Shown here: one piece after another, positions 8,832-18,063 of the stretch
How the letters are laid out: the number at the start of each line of letters is the position of its first letter
How positions within the stretch are numbered: the stretch's first letter is position 1
NCBI RefSeq assembly: GCF_019457615.1
Contig: NZ_CP080414.1
Location: forward strand, 3,098,501 to 3,162,500
Source: Shewanella zhangzhouensis
Lineage (GTDB): Bacteria; Pseudomonadota; Gammaproteobacteria; Enterobacterales; Shewanellaceae
Direction of reading: 5' to 3'
Length of the DNA: 64,000 nt
The notes under the pieces: generated by a model
Database searches by the model: none
The model's input: the letters and a program-made list of their open reading frames with translations, nothing else
Told to the model about the DNA's origin: nothing
Position numbers and translations under genes: made by a program

Positions 8832-9008
8832 CCGCATTGTTACATTTTATCGTTTGTTAATGAAAGGCTTTTTGCGTAAATTTTGCGCCAACAAACGAGA
8901 TGGTCGGGCGGCTTTTAATCGGAGTAAGCATGCCTGACGAGTGACCCCGAATACGCAGAAAGATGAAGCGAAGGGGTGACCCAACTGATACGCCCGGAGG
9001 CGCTTACC

Positions 9009-9272
9009 ATGATGAACCTGAAATCCGCTTTTGCCCTGATGCTGTTTGCTGCTTTTTGTGCAACCGCCAGTGCCAACCAAGAAACCACCACGCTGAGCGC
9101 TGATGCCATTGTCTTTGATACTGAAGCCCTGCATGAGTCCATCACCTCTGAGCTGACCCTGAGCATGGCCAAAATCCAGGACGAGCTGCGCGCCGATAAC
9201 CAGGGCGCGACCCTGCTGCTGGCCAATCAGGAAGACGCCAAAAGCGACGCCACTGCGACCAAGGCCGAGTAA
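9009..9272 (+). CDS. Small secreted protein of unknown function
   Basis: This 87-aa protein starts at ATG 9009, 8 bases after GGAGG. A signal peptide (NLKSAFALMLFAAFCATASA) is predicted to be cleaved after Ala, leaving about 60 residues rich in Glu, Asp, Ala and Thr with no Cys. The mature part looks alpha-helical and acidic (SITSELTLSMAKIQDELR). A strong terminator follows, so it is a short monocistronic unit divergent from gcvA. I do not recognise a family. Codon use resembles the neighbours, so it is likely a real gene. Confidence 0.75.
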   Translation: MMNLKSAFALMLFAAFCATASANQETTTLSADAIVFDTEALHESITSELTLSMAKIQDELRADNQGATLLLANQEDAKSDATATKAE

Positions 9273-9316
9273 CAAATCGCATTGATTGCCGGTTAACACG
9301 AACACACTGGTAAATA

Positions 9317-9346
9317 GAAAAAGCCGCAATAATGCGGCTTTTTTGT
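9317..9346 (+). terminator. Rho-independent terminator after the small secreted protein
   Basis: The arms AAGCCGC and GCGGCTT (loop AATAAT) are flanked by an A run and TTTTTTG. Confidence 0.92.
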
Positions 9347-9396
9347 TGTCTGAATTTAGCCCCTGAACTGTGAAAGCCTGTCTTGCGGCGAACAGT

Positions 9397-9450
9397 CGGC
9401 TTGAGACCAGCAATCGGCTAGAGACCAGCAATCAGCTTGAGGCTGGCGGC
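9397..9450. repeat. 18-bp tandem repeat, two good copies plus a degenerate third
   Basis: The unit CGGCTTGAGACCAGCAAT (9397-9414) is followed by a copy with one change (9415-9432) and a diverged copy starting CAGCTTGAGGC (9433-9450). It lies between a terminator and the end of thiI and is not in a gene. Confidence 0.75.
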
Positions 9451-9520
9451 ATGTCGTTCGGGACACTGCTATTTTTATCGGTGCCCTTTGCGTAATGCCG
9501 CCTGAAGGTTCAGCGCCTGC

Positions 9521-10975
9521 TCAGGGACGATATACCTTCACGTTGCTGTAGCCCTGCTCTTGCAAATACAGAGCTTGCAGTTTACTCATCACGCCACGCT
9601 CGCAGTAAAGCAGGTAAGTTTTGTCTTTATCGAGCTCGGCAAACGCGGTGGCCAGCCTGAAGAAGGGGATCACCTTCACTTCAACGCCGTCCACATCCAG
9701 GGGTCTGGACTCTTCTTCTTCCGGCGCTCGGATGTCGATAATAACTTCATTTCCGGTCGCGCTGGAGACGGTTTCCGTTTCGGTCACTCGCTCACTGGTT
9801 GCAACGGCAATATCACGGATATCAATGACTTCGGCTTTCGCCAGCACGCGATCGAGCAAGTCTTCCGAGAACTTCTGCTCTTCGGCTTCCACCTTGGAGA
9901 GTACCGCTTTCACCGTAGGGCGCTGGGATATCACACCACAATACTCGGGCATGGACGCCGCAAAATCTTCAGTACCGATGCGACGGGCTTCGCGAATAAT
10001 GTCAGGTTTATCCATGCTGATCAGTGGACGCAGGATCAAGAGATCGGTGCAGCGGTCAATCACATTCAGGTTGGTCAGGGTCTGACTCGACACCTGGCCC
10101 AGGCTCTCACCGGTAACGAGAGCCTGAATGCCCATGCGATCGGCCACACGGGTGGCGGCGCGCATCATCATACGCTTAAGAACCACACCCATCTGACCGT
10201 TTTCAATGCGCTCGAGGATTTCTGTTACCACTTCTTCGAAGGGCACAGAGACAAACTTCACCTTGTGCGACTCGCCGTAGGTCTTCCACAGGTGGTAGGC
10301 CACCTGTTTCACGCCAATTTCGTGCTGGGCACCACCAAGGTTGAAGAAGCAATAATGGGTACGGGAACCCTTTTTAATAAACTGGAAGCTGGCCACGCCC
10401 GAGTCAAAGCCGCCGGAAATCAATGACAGCACGTCTTCCTGAGCGGCAATGGGGAAGCCCCCCAAACCCTCGATGCGCTGGCTGACCATGTAAAGCTTGT
10501 CGCGGTCGATTTCAAGCTGAATGGTCACATCCGGGTTCTTCAGCTGCACGCCCTTGGCTTCGGTAAACTGGTTCAAACCACCGCCAACATAGCGCTCAAC
10601 CTCGATGGAATTGAAGTCGTGTTGACCTGAACGCTTTACCCGCACACAAAAGGTTTTGTCTTTGAGCATGTCGCGATACACCGGCAGCGCGAGCTGATAG
10701 ATATCATCCACGGTCTCAAAGTCGTACTCGGCTACCTGCAGTACATGATGAATACCCGGGATATGGGCCAGACGCTCGGCAAAAAGCGCTGTGAGTTCAG
10801 GCTTGTCCTTGGGTACCTTGACCATGATCTTGTCCCATTGGCGCTGTACCTTGGCATCCTCATCGATTTTTTTCAGCACGTTGCGGATGTTGGACTCGAG
10901 CATCTTGGTAAAACGCATTCTTACCGGTTTGCTCTTGATCATGATTTCGGGATACAGCTTAACGATAAACTTCAT
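9521..10975 (-). CDS. thiI: tRNA 4-thiouridine synthase / thiamine biosynthesis sulfurtransferase ThiI with rhodanese domain
   Basis: ThiI adenylates tRNA uridine 8 and transfers sulfur to make 4-thiouridine; in gammaproteobacteria it also supplies sulfur for the thiazole of thiamine. It has 484 aa, close to the E. coli length. The order is a THUMP RNA-binding domain (about 60-165), a PP-loop ATPase with SLISGGFDSGVASF, and a C-terminal rhodanese domain. The two working cysteines are present: Cys346 in MPEYCGVISQ and Cys458 in LLYCERGVMSK, equivalent to Cys344 and Cys456 of E. coli. The start has GGAAGTCCC before the ATG. It is a single-gene unit on the minus strand. Confidence 0.97.
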   Translation of the reverse strand: MKFIVKLYPEIMIKSKPVRMRFTKMLESNIRNVLKKIDEDAKVQRQWDKIMVKVPKDKPELTALFAERLAHIPGIHHVLQVAEYDFETVDDIYQLALPVYRDMLKDKTFCVRVKRSGQHDFNSIEVERYVGGGLNQFTEAKGVQLKNPDVTIQLEIDRDKLYMVSQRIEGLGGFPIAAQEDVLSLISGGFDSGVASFQFIKKGSRTHYCFFNLGGAQHEIGVKQVAYHLWKTYGESHKVKFVSVPFEEVVTEILERIENGQMGVVLKRMMMRAATRVADRMGIQALVTGESLGQVSSQTLTNLNVIDRCTDLLILRPLISMDKPDIIREARRIGTEDFAASMPEYCGVISQRPTVKAVLSKVEAEEQKFSEDLLDRVLAKAEVIDIRDIAVATSERVTETETVSSATGNEVIIDIRAPEEEESRPLDVDGVEVKVIPFFRLATAFAELDKDKTYLLYCERGVMSKLQALYLQEQGYSNVKVYRP

Positions 10976-11175
10976 GGGACTTCCAAAAAACAGGCTTGCG
11001 CCGAGGGTTAAAGTTCAAACTAAAAGATAATCGCGGGAGTATATCAAAAAGCGGCCCCGAGGGGCAGAGGCAGCCATCACTGTCAGCTCAGTTGCACGCC
11101 TGGATAGAGTGAAAATGACGCCCGGCACCAACTCCCGCCATCAAATAGACACCTCAACGCCGGACACAAACACAA

Positions 11176-11205
11176 ATAAAAAGCCCGGCGCAGTGGCCGG
11201 GCCTT
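11176..11205 (-). terminator. Rho-independent terminator after pomB
   Basis: On the minus strand GGCCCGGCC-ACTGC-GCCGGGCTT is followed by TTTATTTG, 12 bases past the pomB stop. Confidence 0.85.
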
Positions 11206-11216
11206 GAGGGCGAAGG

Positions 11217-12155
11217 TTAATTACCGCTATCGGTGCCAACCTGTATTTCATCGGACTCTTTGGGTTTGCCCTGCTCAATGGCAATCTCCACCCGGCGGTT
11301 GCGGGCCCGATTTTCGGCTGATTCATTGGGTACCAACGGATTGTTGGACCCCATGCCCACCACCTTCATCCGGGATGGGTCAAAGCCTTTTACCTTTACC
11401 AGCTCGTGGGCAACCGACACAGCGCGCTTACTGGAGAGGTCCCAGTTTGAGCTGTAAAGCTCGTTGCTGATTTGCATGTCATCGGTGTAGCCCGACACGG
11501 TAATGATGCCGGGGACATCCTTTAACAATTCACCCACGGAGCGAATAACGGGTCTGAACCTGGGTTGCAGGAATCCCGAACCAGAGCCGAATGCGCCTTT
11601 CTCGCGGATACGAATAATGATTTGTTGGCCAAGAGATTCAATTTCAATGGCACCATCAACAATTTCCTCATTGAGCTGCTCAGCCATTTTCTTCACCTGC
11701 TGGTTGATAAGCTCTTGGGATGAAGAGGAATCGCTCTGGGTACTTTCAGCGGTTTCCTGTGCTGTCGATGAAGCTTCACCGCCGCGCTGCGAGCCCTGTT
11801 GTTGCTGCACGCCTCCGGCACTCTCGCTCTCCCCTTCCTGGAAATCGAGGATGGGTTCGGTCATCTCGTTGGTTTGCTGATTGATGATTTCAATGGGGGT
11901 GGGCTCGGGTTTGCCGGGACGAAACTCCAGAGCAATCACCGAGGTACCCTTGGGAATGTCTTTTACCTCAACCTTATTCTGCACCCCGAATGCATACTTC
12001 ATGGAACCGGCTATCTGCTTGAATTTCATCACATCCATTTCGGAAAATGCCAGCAGCAGCACGAAAAAACACATCAAGAGCGACATCAGGTCGGCAAAAG
12101 TGGCAAGCCACAGAGGCGCTCCCGGTGGAGGACAGTTGCACTTGGCCTTGGCCAT
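11217..12155 (-). CDS. pomB: Flagellar motor stator protein PomB (MotB family)
   Basis: PomB is the peptidoglycan-anchoring half of the sodium-type flagellar stator (312 aa). One transmembrane helix follows a short cytoplasmic N-terminus and holds the ion-binding Asp22 in ATFADLMSLLMCFFVLLLAF, a wording characteristic of PomB. A linker rich in Gln/Ser (about 115-150) precedes the OmpA-like peptidoglycan-binding domain with SGYTDD and the NRARNRRVEIAI signature near the C-terminus. Only 4 bases separate it from pomA. The sodium assignment follows family resemblance to Vibrio and Shewanella PomB and is not proven by the sequence. Confidence 0.95.
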   Translation of the reverse strand: MAKAKCNCPPPGAPLWLATFADLMSLLMCFFVLLLAFSEMDVMKFKQIAGSMKYAFGVQNKVEVKDIPKGTSVIALEFRPGKPEPTPIEIINQQTNEMTEPILDFQEGESESAGGVQQQQGSQRGGEASSTAQETAESTQSDSSSSQELINQQVKKMAEQLNEEIVDGAIEIESLGQQIIIRIREKGAFGSGSGFLQPRFRPVIRSVGELLKDVPGIITVSGYTDDMQISNELYSSNWDLSSKRAVSVAHELVKVKGFDPSRMKVVGMGSNNPLVPNESAENRARNRRVEIAIEQGKPKESDEIQVGTDSGN

Positions 12156-12159
12156 AGCG

Positions 12160-12927
12160 CTATTCTCCGTCCGTGGTATCTATCTTGCGGGATTTTTCCG
12201 CCAGATAGTTTTTCAGGAAGCCTTCAATTACCCTGGGGTTTTGACCGTCCTGAATCGCCAGCACCGCATCCATAATAAGGTTGCGGTTAAGCATTTCTTC
12301 ACTCATACGCAGTGACAGCTTATCCGCAACCGGAATGGCAACCATGTTGGCCAACATGGCACCATAGAGGGTCGTTAACAGCGCCACCGCCATGGCGGGG
12401 CCAATGGACTTGGGGTCATCCATGTTGGAGAGCATGGCCACCAGACCAATCAGGGTACCAATCATGCCCATCGCCGGAGCCACATCACCAAAAGCCCTGA
12501 AGATGCCGATACCTGTTCTGTGGCGTTCTTCGGTGAGGGCAATGTCCTTTTCCAGGGCCTCACGCACCACATCGCCATCGTGGCCATCCACCAGCATATC
12601 GACTGCCTTTTGCATAAAGCTGTTGGAAATCTGTGCCTCTTCCAACGCCAGAAAGCCCCCTTTACGGGCTGCATCGGCCATGGCAACTGACTGCTCAATC
12701 AGCTCTTCGGGCTTGTCGATTTTGAACATAAACGCCTTGGCGGCAATCTTTACTGCTCCGAAAAATTGTTTGAGGTTGAATTTCATCATCACCACAAACA
12801 GAGAGCCACCAAATACGATAAATACGGAAGGAACATCCACGAAGATGGCCAGACCGCCGCCGGTCACCATCGCCATCAGCACAAAGGCAAAAGCGCCCAA
12901 CAGACCAATGAGGGTTGCTAAATCCAC
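12160..12927 (-). CDS. pomA: Flagellar motor stator protein PomA (MotA family)
   Basis: PomA is the four-helix channel and torque-generating half of the stator (255 aa). It starts MDLATLIGLLGAFAFVLMAM and has four hydrophobic segments at about 5-25, 30-50, 150-172 and 185-205. The large cytoplasmic loop carries charged residues for rotor contact, and the conserved AFGDVAPAMGMIGTLIGLVAML segment forms the channel. It is the first gene of the pomA-pomB unit and diverges from xseB across about 300 bases. No motX/motY partners are in the window. Confidence 0.96.
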   Translation of the reverse strand: MDLATLIGLLGAFAFVLMAMVTGGGLAIFVDVPSVFIVFGGSLFVVMMKFNLKQFFGAVKIAAKAFMFKIDKPEELIEQSVAMADAARKGGFLALEEAQISNSFMQKAVDMLVDGHDGDVVREALEKDIALTEERHRTGIGIFRAFGDVAPAMGMIGTLIGLVAMLSNMDDPKSIGPAMAVALLTTLYGAMLANMVAIPVADKLSLRMSEEMLNRNLIMDAVLAIQDGQNPRVIEGFLKNYLAEKSRKIDTTDGE

Positions 12928-13225
12928 AGATGCTCCTTAATTACGCAGTCATGAGAACCGAAGGCAAAGGAAACCAACGGCAAGCCAAAAATCCAGGGTC
13001 ACTCTCAGGTATTATGTCAAAACCTATAACAAAGGACGGAGGTTAAAGACCCTGTCGCTATTCTCATTTATCGGACAGCGCTTCGGCAAGTTTAGCGCCA
13101 ATTTATTTTTTCTAACAAAAATTCAGCAACAAAGCGTGCTCCAAGGCAAATATTCCCCCGCATAATTTGACCCTGTCAGCCTCGTGAGATACCTTGTGCA
13201 CGCCGACACAGCAGGAAAAAATACC

Positions 13226-13465
13226 GTGGCCAAAAAACCGGAAAATTTGAGTTTTGAAGCATCTTTGGCAGAGCTGGAACGCATAGTCACTGAGTTGGAG
13301 CAGGGCGACGTCTCATTGGACGATGCGTTGAAACAATTCGAGCGGGGTATCGGGCTGGTGCGAGCCAGTCAGGCCAAGCTGGAACAAGCCCAACAAAAAG
13401 TGGCCATCCTGCTGAGCCAGGCCCCGGATGCACCACTCGACGACTTTTTACCCGAGGGAGAATAA
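13226..13465 (+). CDS. xseB: Exodeoxyribonuclease VII small subunit
   Basis: XseB is the small subunit of exonuclease VII, which degrades single-stranded DNA together with XseA. Its 79 aa compares with about 80 in E. coli. The body NLSFEASLAELERIVTELEQ followed by LDDALKQFERGIGLV is diagnostic. The start is GTG at 13226 with AGGA about 10 bases upstream; an upstream in-frame GTG (13184) would add 14 non-conserved residues. Its TAA stop shares one base with the ispA ATG, indicating coupling in an xseB-ispA-dxs operon, an arrangement common in gammaproteobacteria. Confidence 0.95.
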   Translation: MAKKPENLSFEASLAELERIVTELEQGDVSLDDALKQFERGIGLVRASQAKLEQAQQKVAILLSQAPDAPLDDFLPEGE

Positions 13466-14346
13466 TGCTCAAACTTGCCCTCGCCGACTGCCAGACCCGG
13501 GTCGACGCTGTCCTTGCCGCACATATAGATGCATTGCCTCAAACCGCACCCGCGTTGAAGGCCGCCATGCGCCATGGTGCCCTGATTGGCGGTAAACGTA
13601 TACGCCCCTTCCTTGTGTATGCCGTGGGTGAATTGCTCGGGGTGGATAAAGCCAAGCTGGACCGACTGGCAGCCGCCGTTGAATGTGTTCATGCCTATTC
13701 CCTTATCCATGATGATTTGCCCGCCATGGATGACGACAACCTGCGCCGTGGCAAGCCTACGGTGCATATTGCCTTCGATGAAGCCACGGCAATACTCGCC
13801 GGTGATGCATTGCAAACCCTGGCCTTTGAAATCATCAGCGAAGCCGATGCAGGCCTCGCCCCAAAAGCGCAGGTCGCCATGATTGCGGCGCTGGCAAAGG
13901 CGTCGGGATATCTGGGCATGTGTGGCGGACAGGCATTGGATCTTGCCGGTGAAGGTAAGAGCATCAGCCTCGACGAGCTGACCCGGCTGCACAACCTGAA
14001 AACCGGCGCCCTGATTCGTGCCGCCGTGGAGCTGGCGCTGATTGCCGCCGATGCCTCCGACACCGACACGACTGCACTTCGAGCCTATGCCGATGCCATT
14101 GGCCTGGCGTTTCAGGTACAGGACGACATCCTGGATATCACGGCAACCACCGAAGAAATCGGTAAGCCGCAGGGGTCTGATCTGGATGCCAACAAGAGCA
14201 CGTATCCTAAATTGCTGGGGCTCGATGGCGCCCGGCAAACTGCCGATGCACTGGTAGCCGACGCACTATCAGCGCTGGCTAAAATGCCATACAATAGTCA
14301 GCTACTTGCAGACTTTGCCCGTTATATCGTCGCGCGACGAGTATAA
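13465..14346 (+). CDS. ispA: Farnesyl diphosphate synthase (geranyltranstransferase)
   Basis: IspA condenses isopentenyl diphosphate with dimethylallyl and geranyl diphosphate to make farnesyl diphosphate (293 aa). Both Asp-rich Mg-binding motifs are present: HDDLPAMDDDN (first, DDxxxxD form) and QVQDDILDIT (second). GGKRIRPFLVYAVGEL is the substrate-binding region. The ATG overlaps the xseB stop by one base. Only 19 bases separate its stop from the dxs ATG, so isoprenoid precursor and prenyl-chain synthesis are co-transcribed. Confidence 0.97.
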   Translation: MLKLALADCQTRVDAVLAAHIDALPQTAPALKAAMRHGALIGGKRIRPFLVYAVGELLGVDKAKLDRLAAAVECVHAYSLIHDDLPAMDDDNLRRGKPTVHIAFDEATAILAGDALQTLAFEIISEADAGLAPKAQVAMIAALAKASGYLGMCGGQALDLAGEGKSISLDELTRLHNLKTGALIRAAVELALIAADASDTDTTALRAYADAIGLAFQVQDDILDITATTEEIGKPQGSDLDANKSTYPKLLGLDGARQTADALVADALSALAKMPYNSQLLADFARYIVARRV

Positions 14347-14365
14347 GAAAGAAAAGAATCTCGCT

Positions 14366-16234
14366 ATGAGTTTGGACATTTCGAATTATCCATTGCTTGC
14401 CCTGGCGAGCACCCCGGAAGAGCTGCGCCAGCTGCCTCAGTCGGCATTGAAACAGCTTTCAGATGAACTCAGGCAGTTTTTGCTGACCTCAGTGGGCATC
14501 TCCAGCGGCCATTTCGCCTCTGGCCTCGGCACGGTCGAACTGACCGTTGCGCTGCATTATGTGTACAACACTCCCTTCGACCGTTTGATTTGGGACGTGG
14601 GCCATCAGGCCTATCCCCATAAAATCCTCACCGGCCGCCGCGACAAGATGCACACCATTCGCCAGAAGAATGGCCTGCACCCTTTCCCCTGGCGCGAAGA
14701 GAGTCAATACGACACCTTCAGTGTTGGCCATTCCAGCACCTCGATTTCTGCCGCCCTTGGCATGGCAGTCACCGCCGAGAAAGAAGCCCAGGGCCGTAAA
14801 GTGGTTGCCGTGATTGGTGATGGCGCCATTACCGGCGGTATGGCTTTTGAGGCCCTGAATCACGCAGGTGATCTGCACAAAGACATGTTAGTGGTGCTCA
14901 ATGACAATGAGATGTCTATCTCTGAAAATGTCGGCGCACTGAATAACCATCTGGCCAAACTCATGTCCGGACGCCTCTACACCACCATTCGCGAAGGTGG
15001 CAAGAAGGTACTCAAGGGCATGCCTGTGATTAAGGAAATGGCCAAGCGTACCGAAGAACACCTAAAGGGTATGGTAGTACCTGGTACCCTGTTCGAAGAG
15101 CTTGGCTTTAACTACATAGGTCCCATCGACGGCCATGATGTTAATGGACTGGTGGAAACCCTGAGTAACATGCGTGACCTCAAGGGCCCGCAGTTCCTGC
15201 ACATCATGACCAAAAAGGGCAAGGGGTACGAACCCGCCGAGAAAGATCCTATCGGCTGGCACGCTGTGCCCAAGTTCGACCCCACCCAGTTCCGTAAGCC
15301 GGCGACCAAGCCCGGTTTACCCACCTTCTCCCAGGTGTTCGGCAAGTGGCTGTGTGATATCGCCGCCAAGGACGAGAAAGTGCTCGCCATTACCCCGGCC
15401 ATGCGCGAAGGCTCTGGCATGGTGGAATTCTCCCAGCGCTTCCCGCAGCAATATTTCGATGCGGCCATCGCAGAGCAGCATGCCGTGACATTGGGCGCCG
15501 GATTCGCCTGTGAAGGTTACAAGGCCGTGGTGGCGATTTACTCCAGCTTCCTGCAGCGCGGCTACGACCAGCTCATCCACGATGTGGCGTTGCAACGACT
15601 GCCCGTGCTCTTTGCCATCGACCGTGGTGGTATTGTCGGTGCCGACGGGGCCACCCATCAGGGCGCCTTCGATTTAAGCTACATGCGTTGCATCCCCAAT
15701 ATGGTGATCATGGCGCCAAGCGATGAAAACGAATGCCGCCAGATGTTCTACACCGGTTACAGCTACAACGACGGTCCAAGCGCAGTGCGTTACCCAAGGG
15801 GCAGCGCCACAGGTGCCGAGCAGATTGAAGAGATGACAGCCCTGCCCATCGGCAAAGGGGTGATGCGTCGTCAGGGTGAGAAGATTGCCATCCTCAACTT
15901 TGGCACCACCCTGGCCGCCGCCTTGACGGCAGCAGAGTCCCTCAATGCCACAGTGGCCGATATGCGCTTCGTGAAACCACTGGATGAAGCCTTGCTGCTG
16001 GAGCTTGCCGCCAGCCACGATGTGCTGGTGACAGTGGAAGAGAACGCCATCATGGGCGGCGCCGGCTCAGGTGTGCTTGAGTTCCTTGCAAGCAAGAACC
16101 GCCTGAAGCCCCTGCTGCAAATCGGTATACCCGATGAATTTATCAAGCACGGTGGCCCGGAAGAAATCCTGAGCGAGCTGGGTCTGGATGCGGCCGGTAT
16201 CGAGGGGCAAATCCGCGCATTTACCGCGAGCTGA
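14366..16234 (+). CDS. dxs: 1-deoxy-D-xylulose-5-phosphate synthase
   Basis: Dxs joins pyruvate and glyceraldehyde 3-phosphate to make 1-deoxyxylulose 5-phosphate, the first step of the non-mevalonate isoprenoid pathway and a precursor for thiamine and pyridoxal. It has 622 aa, matching the family. The thiamine-diphosphate motif is GDGAITGGMAFEALNHAG...NDNEMSIS, and the transketolase-type pyrimidine domain has DAAIAEQHAVTLGAG with the conserved Glu. The ATG at 14366 is chosen; a longer frame opens at 14306 inside ispA but encodes non-conserved residues. A bidirectional terminator follows. Confidence 0.98.
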   Translation: MSLDISNYPLLALASTPEELRQLPQSALKQLSDELRQFLLTSVGISSGHFASGLGTVELTVALHYVYNTPFDRLIWDVGHQAYPHKILTGRRDKMHTIRQKNGLHPFPWREESQYDTFSVGHSSTSISAALGMAVTAEKEAQGRKVVAVIGDGAITGGMAFEALNHAGDLHKDMLVVLNDNEMSISENVGALNNHLAKLMSGRLYTTIREGGKKVLKGMPVIKEMAKRTEEHLKGMVVPGTLFEELGFNYIGPIDGHDVNGLVETLSNMRDLKGPQFLHIMTKKGKGYEPAEKDPIGWHAVPKFDPTQFRKPATKPGLPTFSQVFGKWLCDIAAKDEKVLAITPAMREGSGMVEFSQRFPQQYFDAAIAEQHAVTLGAGFACEGYKAVVAIYSSFLQRGYDQLIHDVALQRLPVLFAIDRGGIVGADGATHQGAFDLSYMRCIPNMVIMAPSDENECRQMFYTGYSYNDGPSAVRYPRGSATGAEQIEEMTALPIGKGVMRRQGEKIAILNFGTTLAAALTAAESLNATVADMRFVKPLDEALLLELAASHDVLVTVEENAIMGGAGSGVLEFLASKNRLKPLLQIGIPDEFIKHGGPEEILSELGLDAAGIEGQIRAFTAS

Positions 16235-16249
16235 TATTAAGCCGCGACC

Positions 16250-16281
16250 AAAAAAGGACTGCCTCGGCAGTCCTTTTTGTT
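16250..16281. terminator. Bidirectional terminator between dxs and grpE
   Basis: AAAAAGGACTGCC and GGCAGTCCTTTTT pair perfectly around a TC loop, with A and T runs on both sides, serving the two convergent genes. Confidence 0.94.
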
Positions 16282-16294
16282 ATCTGACAGTTCA

Positions 16295-16897
16295 TCAGGC
16301 CTGGGTGTCTACACCGCCGCCCTGAGATACCATCACCATGGCTGGACGCAGCAAACGGCCATTGAGCTCATAGCCTTTTTGCAAAACCACCATCACATGA
16401 TTGGCTGGCACCTCGGGGTTTGGCTGCATGCCAATGGCCTGATGCTGTTCTGGGTTAAAGGGCTGGCCCATGGGGTCCACCACTTTCACGCCAAACTTTT
16501 CCACGGCATTGACCAGAGTCTTCATGGTCAGAGACACGCCTTCGTACATGGCCTTGGTGGCTTCGTCTTCGGCGTTGGTGCCTGCCAGTGCGCGCTCCAT
16601 GTTATCCAGGACCGGCAACAGCTCGTTGGCGAATTTTTCGAGGGCAAACTTGTTGGCCTTTTCCACATCCATGGCGGCACGGCGACGGATGTTATCCACT
16701 TCGGCGGCGGCACGGACAACAGAGTCCTTTTGCTCTTCCACCTTGGCTTCGGCAGCGGCCAGAGCCTGCTCCAACTCCTCGATACGGAAGTTTGCCTGGG
16801 TCAGCTCATCTACCAGCGCCGCCTCATCAGTGACGACATCGGTGTCCTGTACCTGTTCCAGGGGCTCTTGTTGGGGGTTGGTCGATTCGTTGCTCAT
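16295..16897 (-). CDS. grpE: Nucleotide exchange factor GrpE
   Basis: GrpE releases ADP from DnaK in the heat-shock chaperone cycle (200 aa). The acidic, disordered N-terminus (about 1-40) leads to a long coiled-coil helix (RIEELEQALAAAEAKVEEQK...EVDNIRRRAAMDVEKA) and a C-terminal beta domain with VDPMGQPFNPEQHQAIGM. GGAG lies just before the ATG. It diverges from nadK, as in E. coli. dnaK and dnaJ are not in the window. I see no clear heat-shock promoter in the 100-base divergent gap. Confidence 0.97.
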   Translation of the reverse strand: MSNESTNPQQEPLEQVQDTDVVTDEAALVDELTQANFRIEELEQALAAAEAKVEEQKDSVVRAAAEVDNIRRRAAMDVEKANKFALEKFANELLPVLDNMERALAGTNAEDEATKAMYEGVSLTMKTLVNAVEKFGVKVVDPMGQPFNPEQHQAIGMQPNPEVPANHVMVVLQKGYELNGRLLRPAMVMVSQGGGVDTQA

Positions 16898-16997
16898 CTC
16901 TACTCCAAGCTAAAAATGCTTTGTTTCTGCATACACAGGGCATATTATGGGGATCAATTCTGGCGTTTCAAGGCCTTGAAGGCGCAGTTTCCGCGAT

Positions 16998-17876
16998 ATG
17001 ACATCCCAATTCCACACCATCGGCCTGATCGGCAAACCCCACCACAACGGTACCAACCTGACGCTCAAGCGTTTACATCACTGGCTCGGCAGTCAGGGCT
17101 ATGAAGTGCTTGTGGAAGAAAGAGTCGCTGGGGAGCTGGGCGCCAAGGTGGAGGCGGTCGATTTATTGGCCATCGGTAATCGCTGTGATTTGGCGATTGT
17201 GGTGGGTGGCGATGGCAATATGTTGGGCGCCGCTCGGGTGCTGGCCCGTTTCGATGTGGGCGTGATTGGGGTTAACCGCGGCAATCTGGGATTTCTAACC
17301 GACCTGCCACCCGACGGCTTCGAAGAAAGTCTGGCGGCCGTGCTCGATGGCGAGTTCATCACTGAGCACAGATTTTTGCTTGAAGCAGAAGTGCACCGCC
17401 ATGGCACCATGAAAGCCAGCAACACCGCCGTCAACGAGGCCGTACTGCACCCGGGCAAAATTGCCCATATGATTGAGTACGAAGTCTATATCGACAATCA
17501 GTTTATGTACTCCCAGCGTGCCGACGGCATGATAGTCTCCACTCCCACAGGCTCAACGGCCTACTCGCTTTCAGCGGGCGGTGCCATTTTGACGCCCAAC
17601 CTTCAGGCGCTGATTTTGGTGCCCATGTTCCCCCATACCCTCTCCTGCCGCCCGATAGTGGTGGATGCCAATTCCACCATCAAACTGGTGGTCTCACCGG
17701 AAAACGGTGAGAACCTCGAAGTGAGCTGCGATGGTCACGTCACCCTGGCGGTCTTGCCCGGGGATGAGATTTTTATTCGCCAAAGCAGTGAACGCCTGCG
17801 CCTCATCCATCCCAAAAACTACAATTACTTCCACGTGCTGAGAAACAAACTGGGCTGGGGCAGCAAACTTTTCTGA
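16998..17876 (+). CDS. nadK: NAD kinase
   Basis: NadK phosphorylates NAD to NADP with ATP (292 aa, usual length). The catalytic GGDGNMLGAARVL motif and the NE/D-containing segment NTAVNEAVLHPG are present, followed by the Gly-rich STPTGSTAYSLSAGG loop. It faces away from grpE. A 573-base region without genes separates it from the lactate permease, so it is a single-gene unit; I saw no strong terminator after it. Confidence 0.97.
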   Translation: MTSQFHTIGLIGKPHHNGTNLTLKRLHHWLGSQGYEVLVEERVAGELGAKVEAVDLLAIGNRCDLAIVVGGDGNMLGAARVLARFDVGVIGVNRGNLGFLTDLPPDGFEESLAAVLDGEFITEHRFLLEAEVHRHGTMKASNTAVNEAVLHPGKIAHMIEYEVYIDNQFMYSQRADGMIVSTPTGSTAYSLSAGGAILTPNLQALILVPMFPHTLSCRPIVVDANSTIKLVVSPENGENLEVSCDGHVTLAVLPGDEIFIRQSSERLRLIHPKNYNYFHVLRNKLGWGSKLF

Positions 17877-18045
17877 TTATCCCCTGAAATATAACCAGTC
17901 GCAGTTTCAAAACCGAAACTCAACAAGATTTTGGCCGGTGTAGCCCTACCCTGCAGCAGTGGCAGCGCTCAACCACGCGTCGAATTTTAAACGCAAAAAT
18001 AACACTAAATATCAGACAATTAACATCAGTTGATGGCTTTCAATA

Positions 18046-18063
18046 AATTGGTCTTACCAAATT
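18046..18063. promoter_or_regulatory. Candidate PdhR/LldR-type (GntR/FCD family) operator
   Basis: AATTGGTCTTACCAAATT contains the perfect TTGGT-N3-ACCAA core that FCD-type GntR regulators such as PdhR recognise. It lies about 390 bases upstream of lldP. Position before a lactate operon supports regulation by pyruvate or lactate. Binding itself is inferred. Confidence 0.6.

Noticed and set aside
8794..9008. Possible GcvB small RNA divergent from gcvA
   Set aside because: Enterics encode GcvB here, but I see none of its conserved GU-rich seed or terminator; a protein gene with a good ribosome binding site occupies the slot.
8847..9431. Minus-strand open frame of 194 codons
   Set aside because: It runs antisense through the small secreted protein gene, a terminator and a tandem repeat, and has no ribosome binding site.
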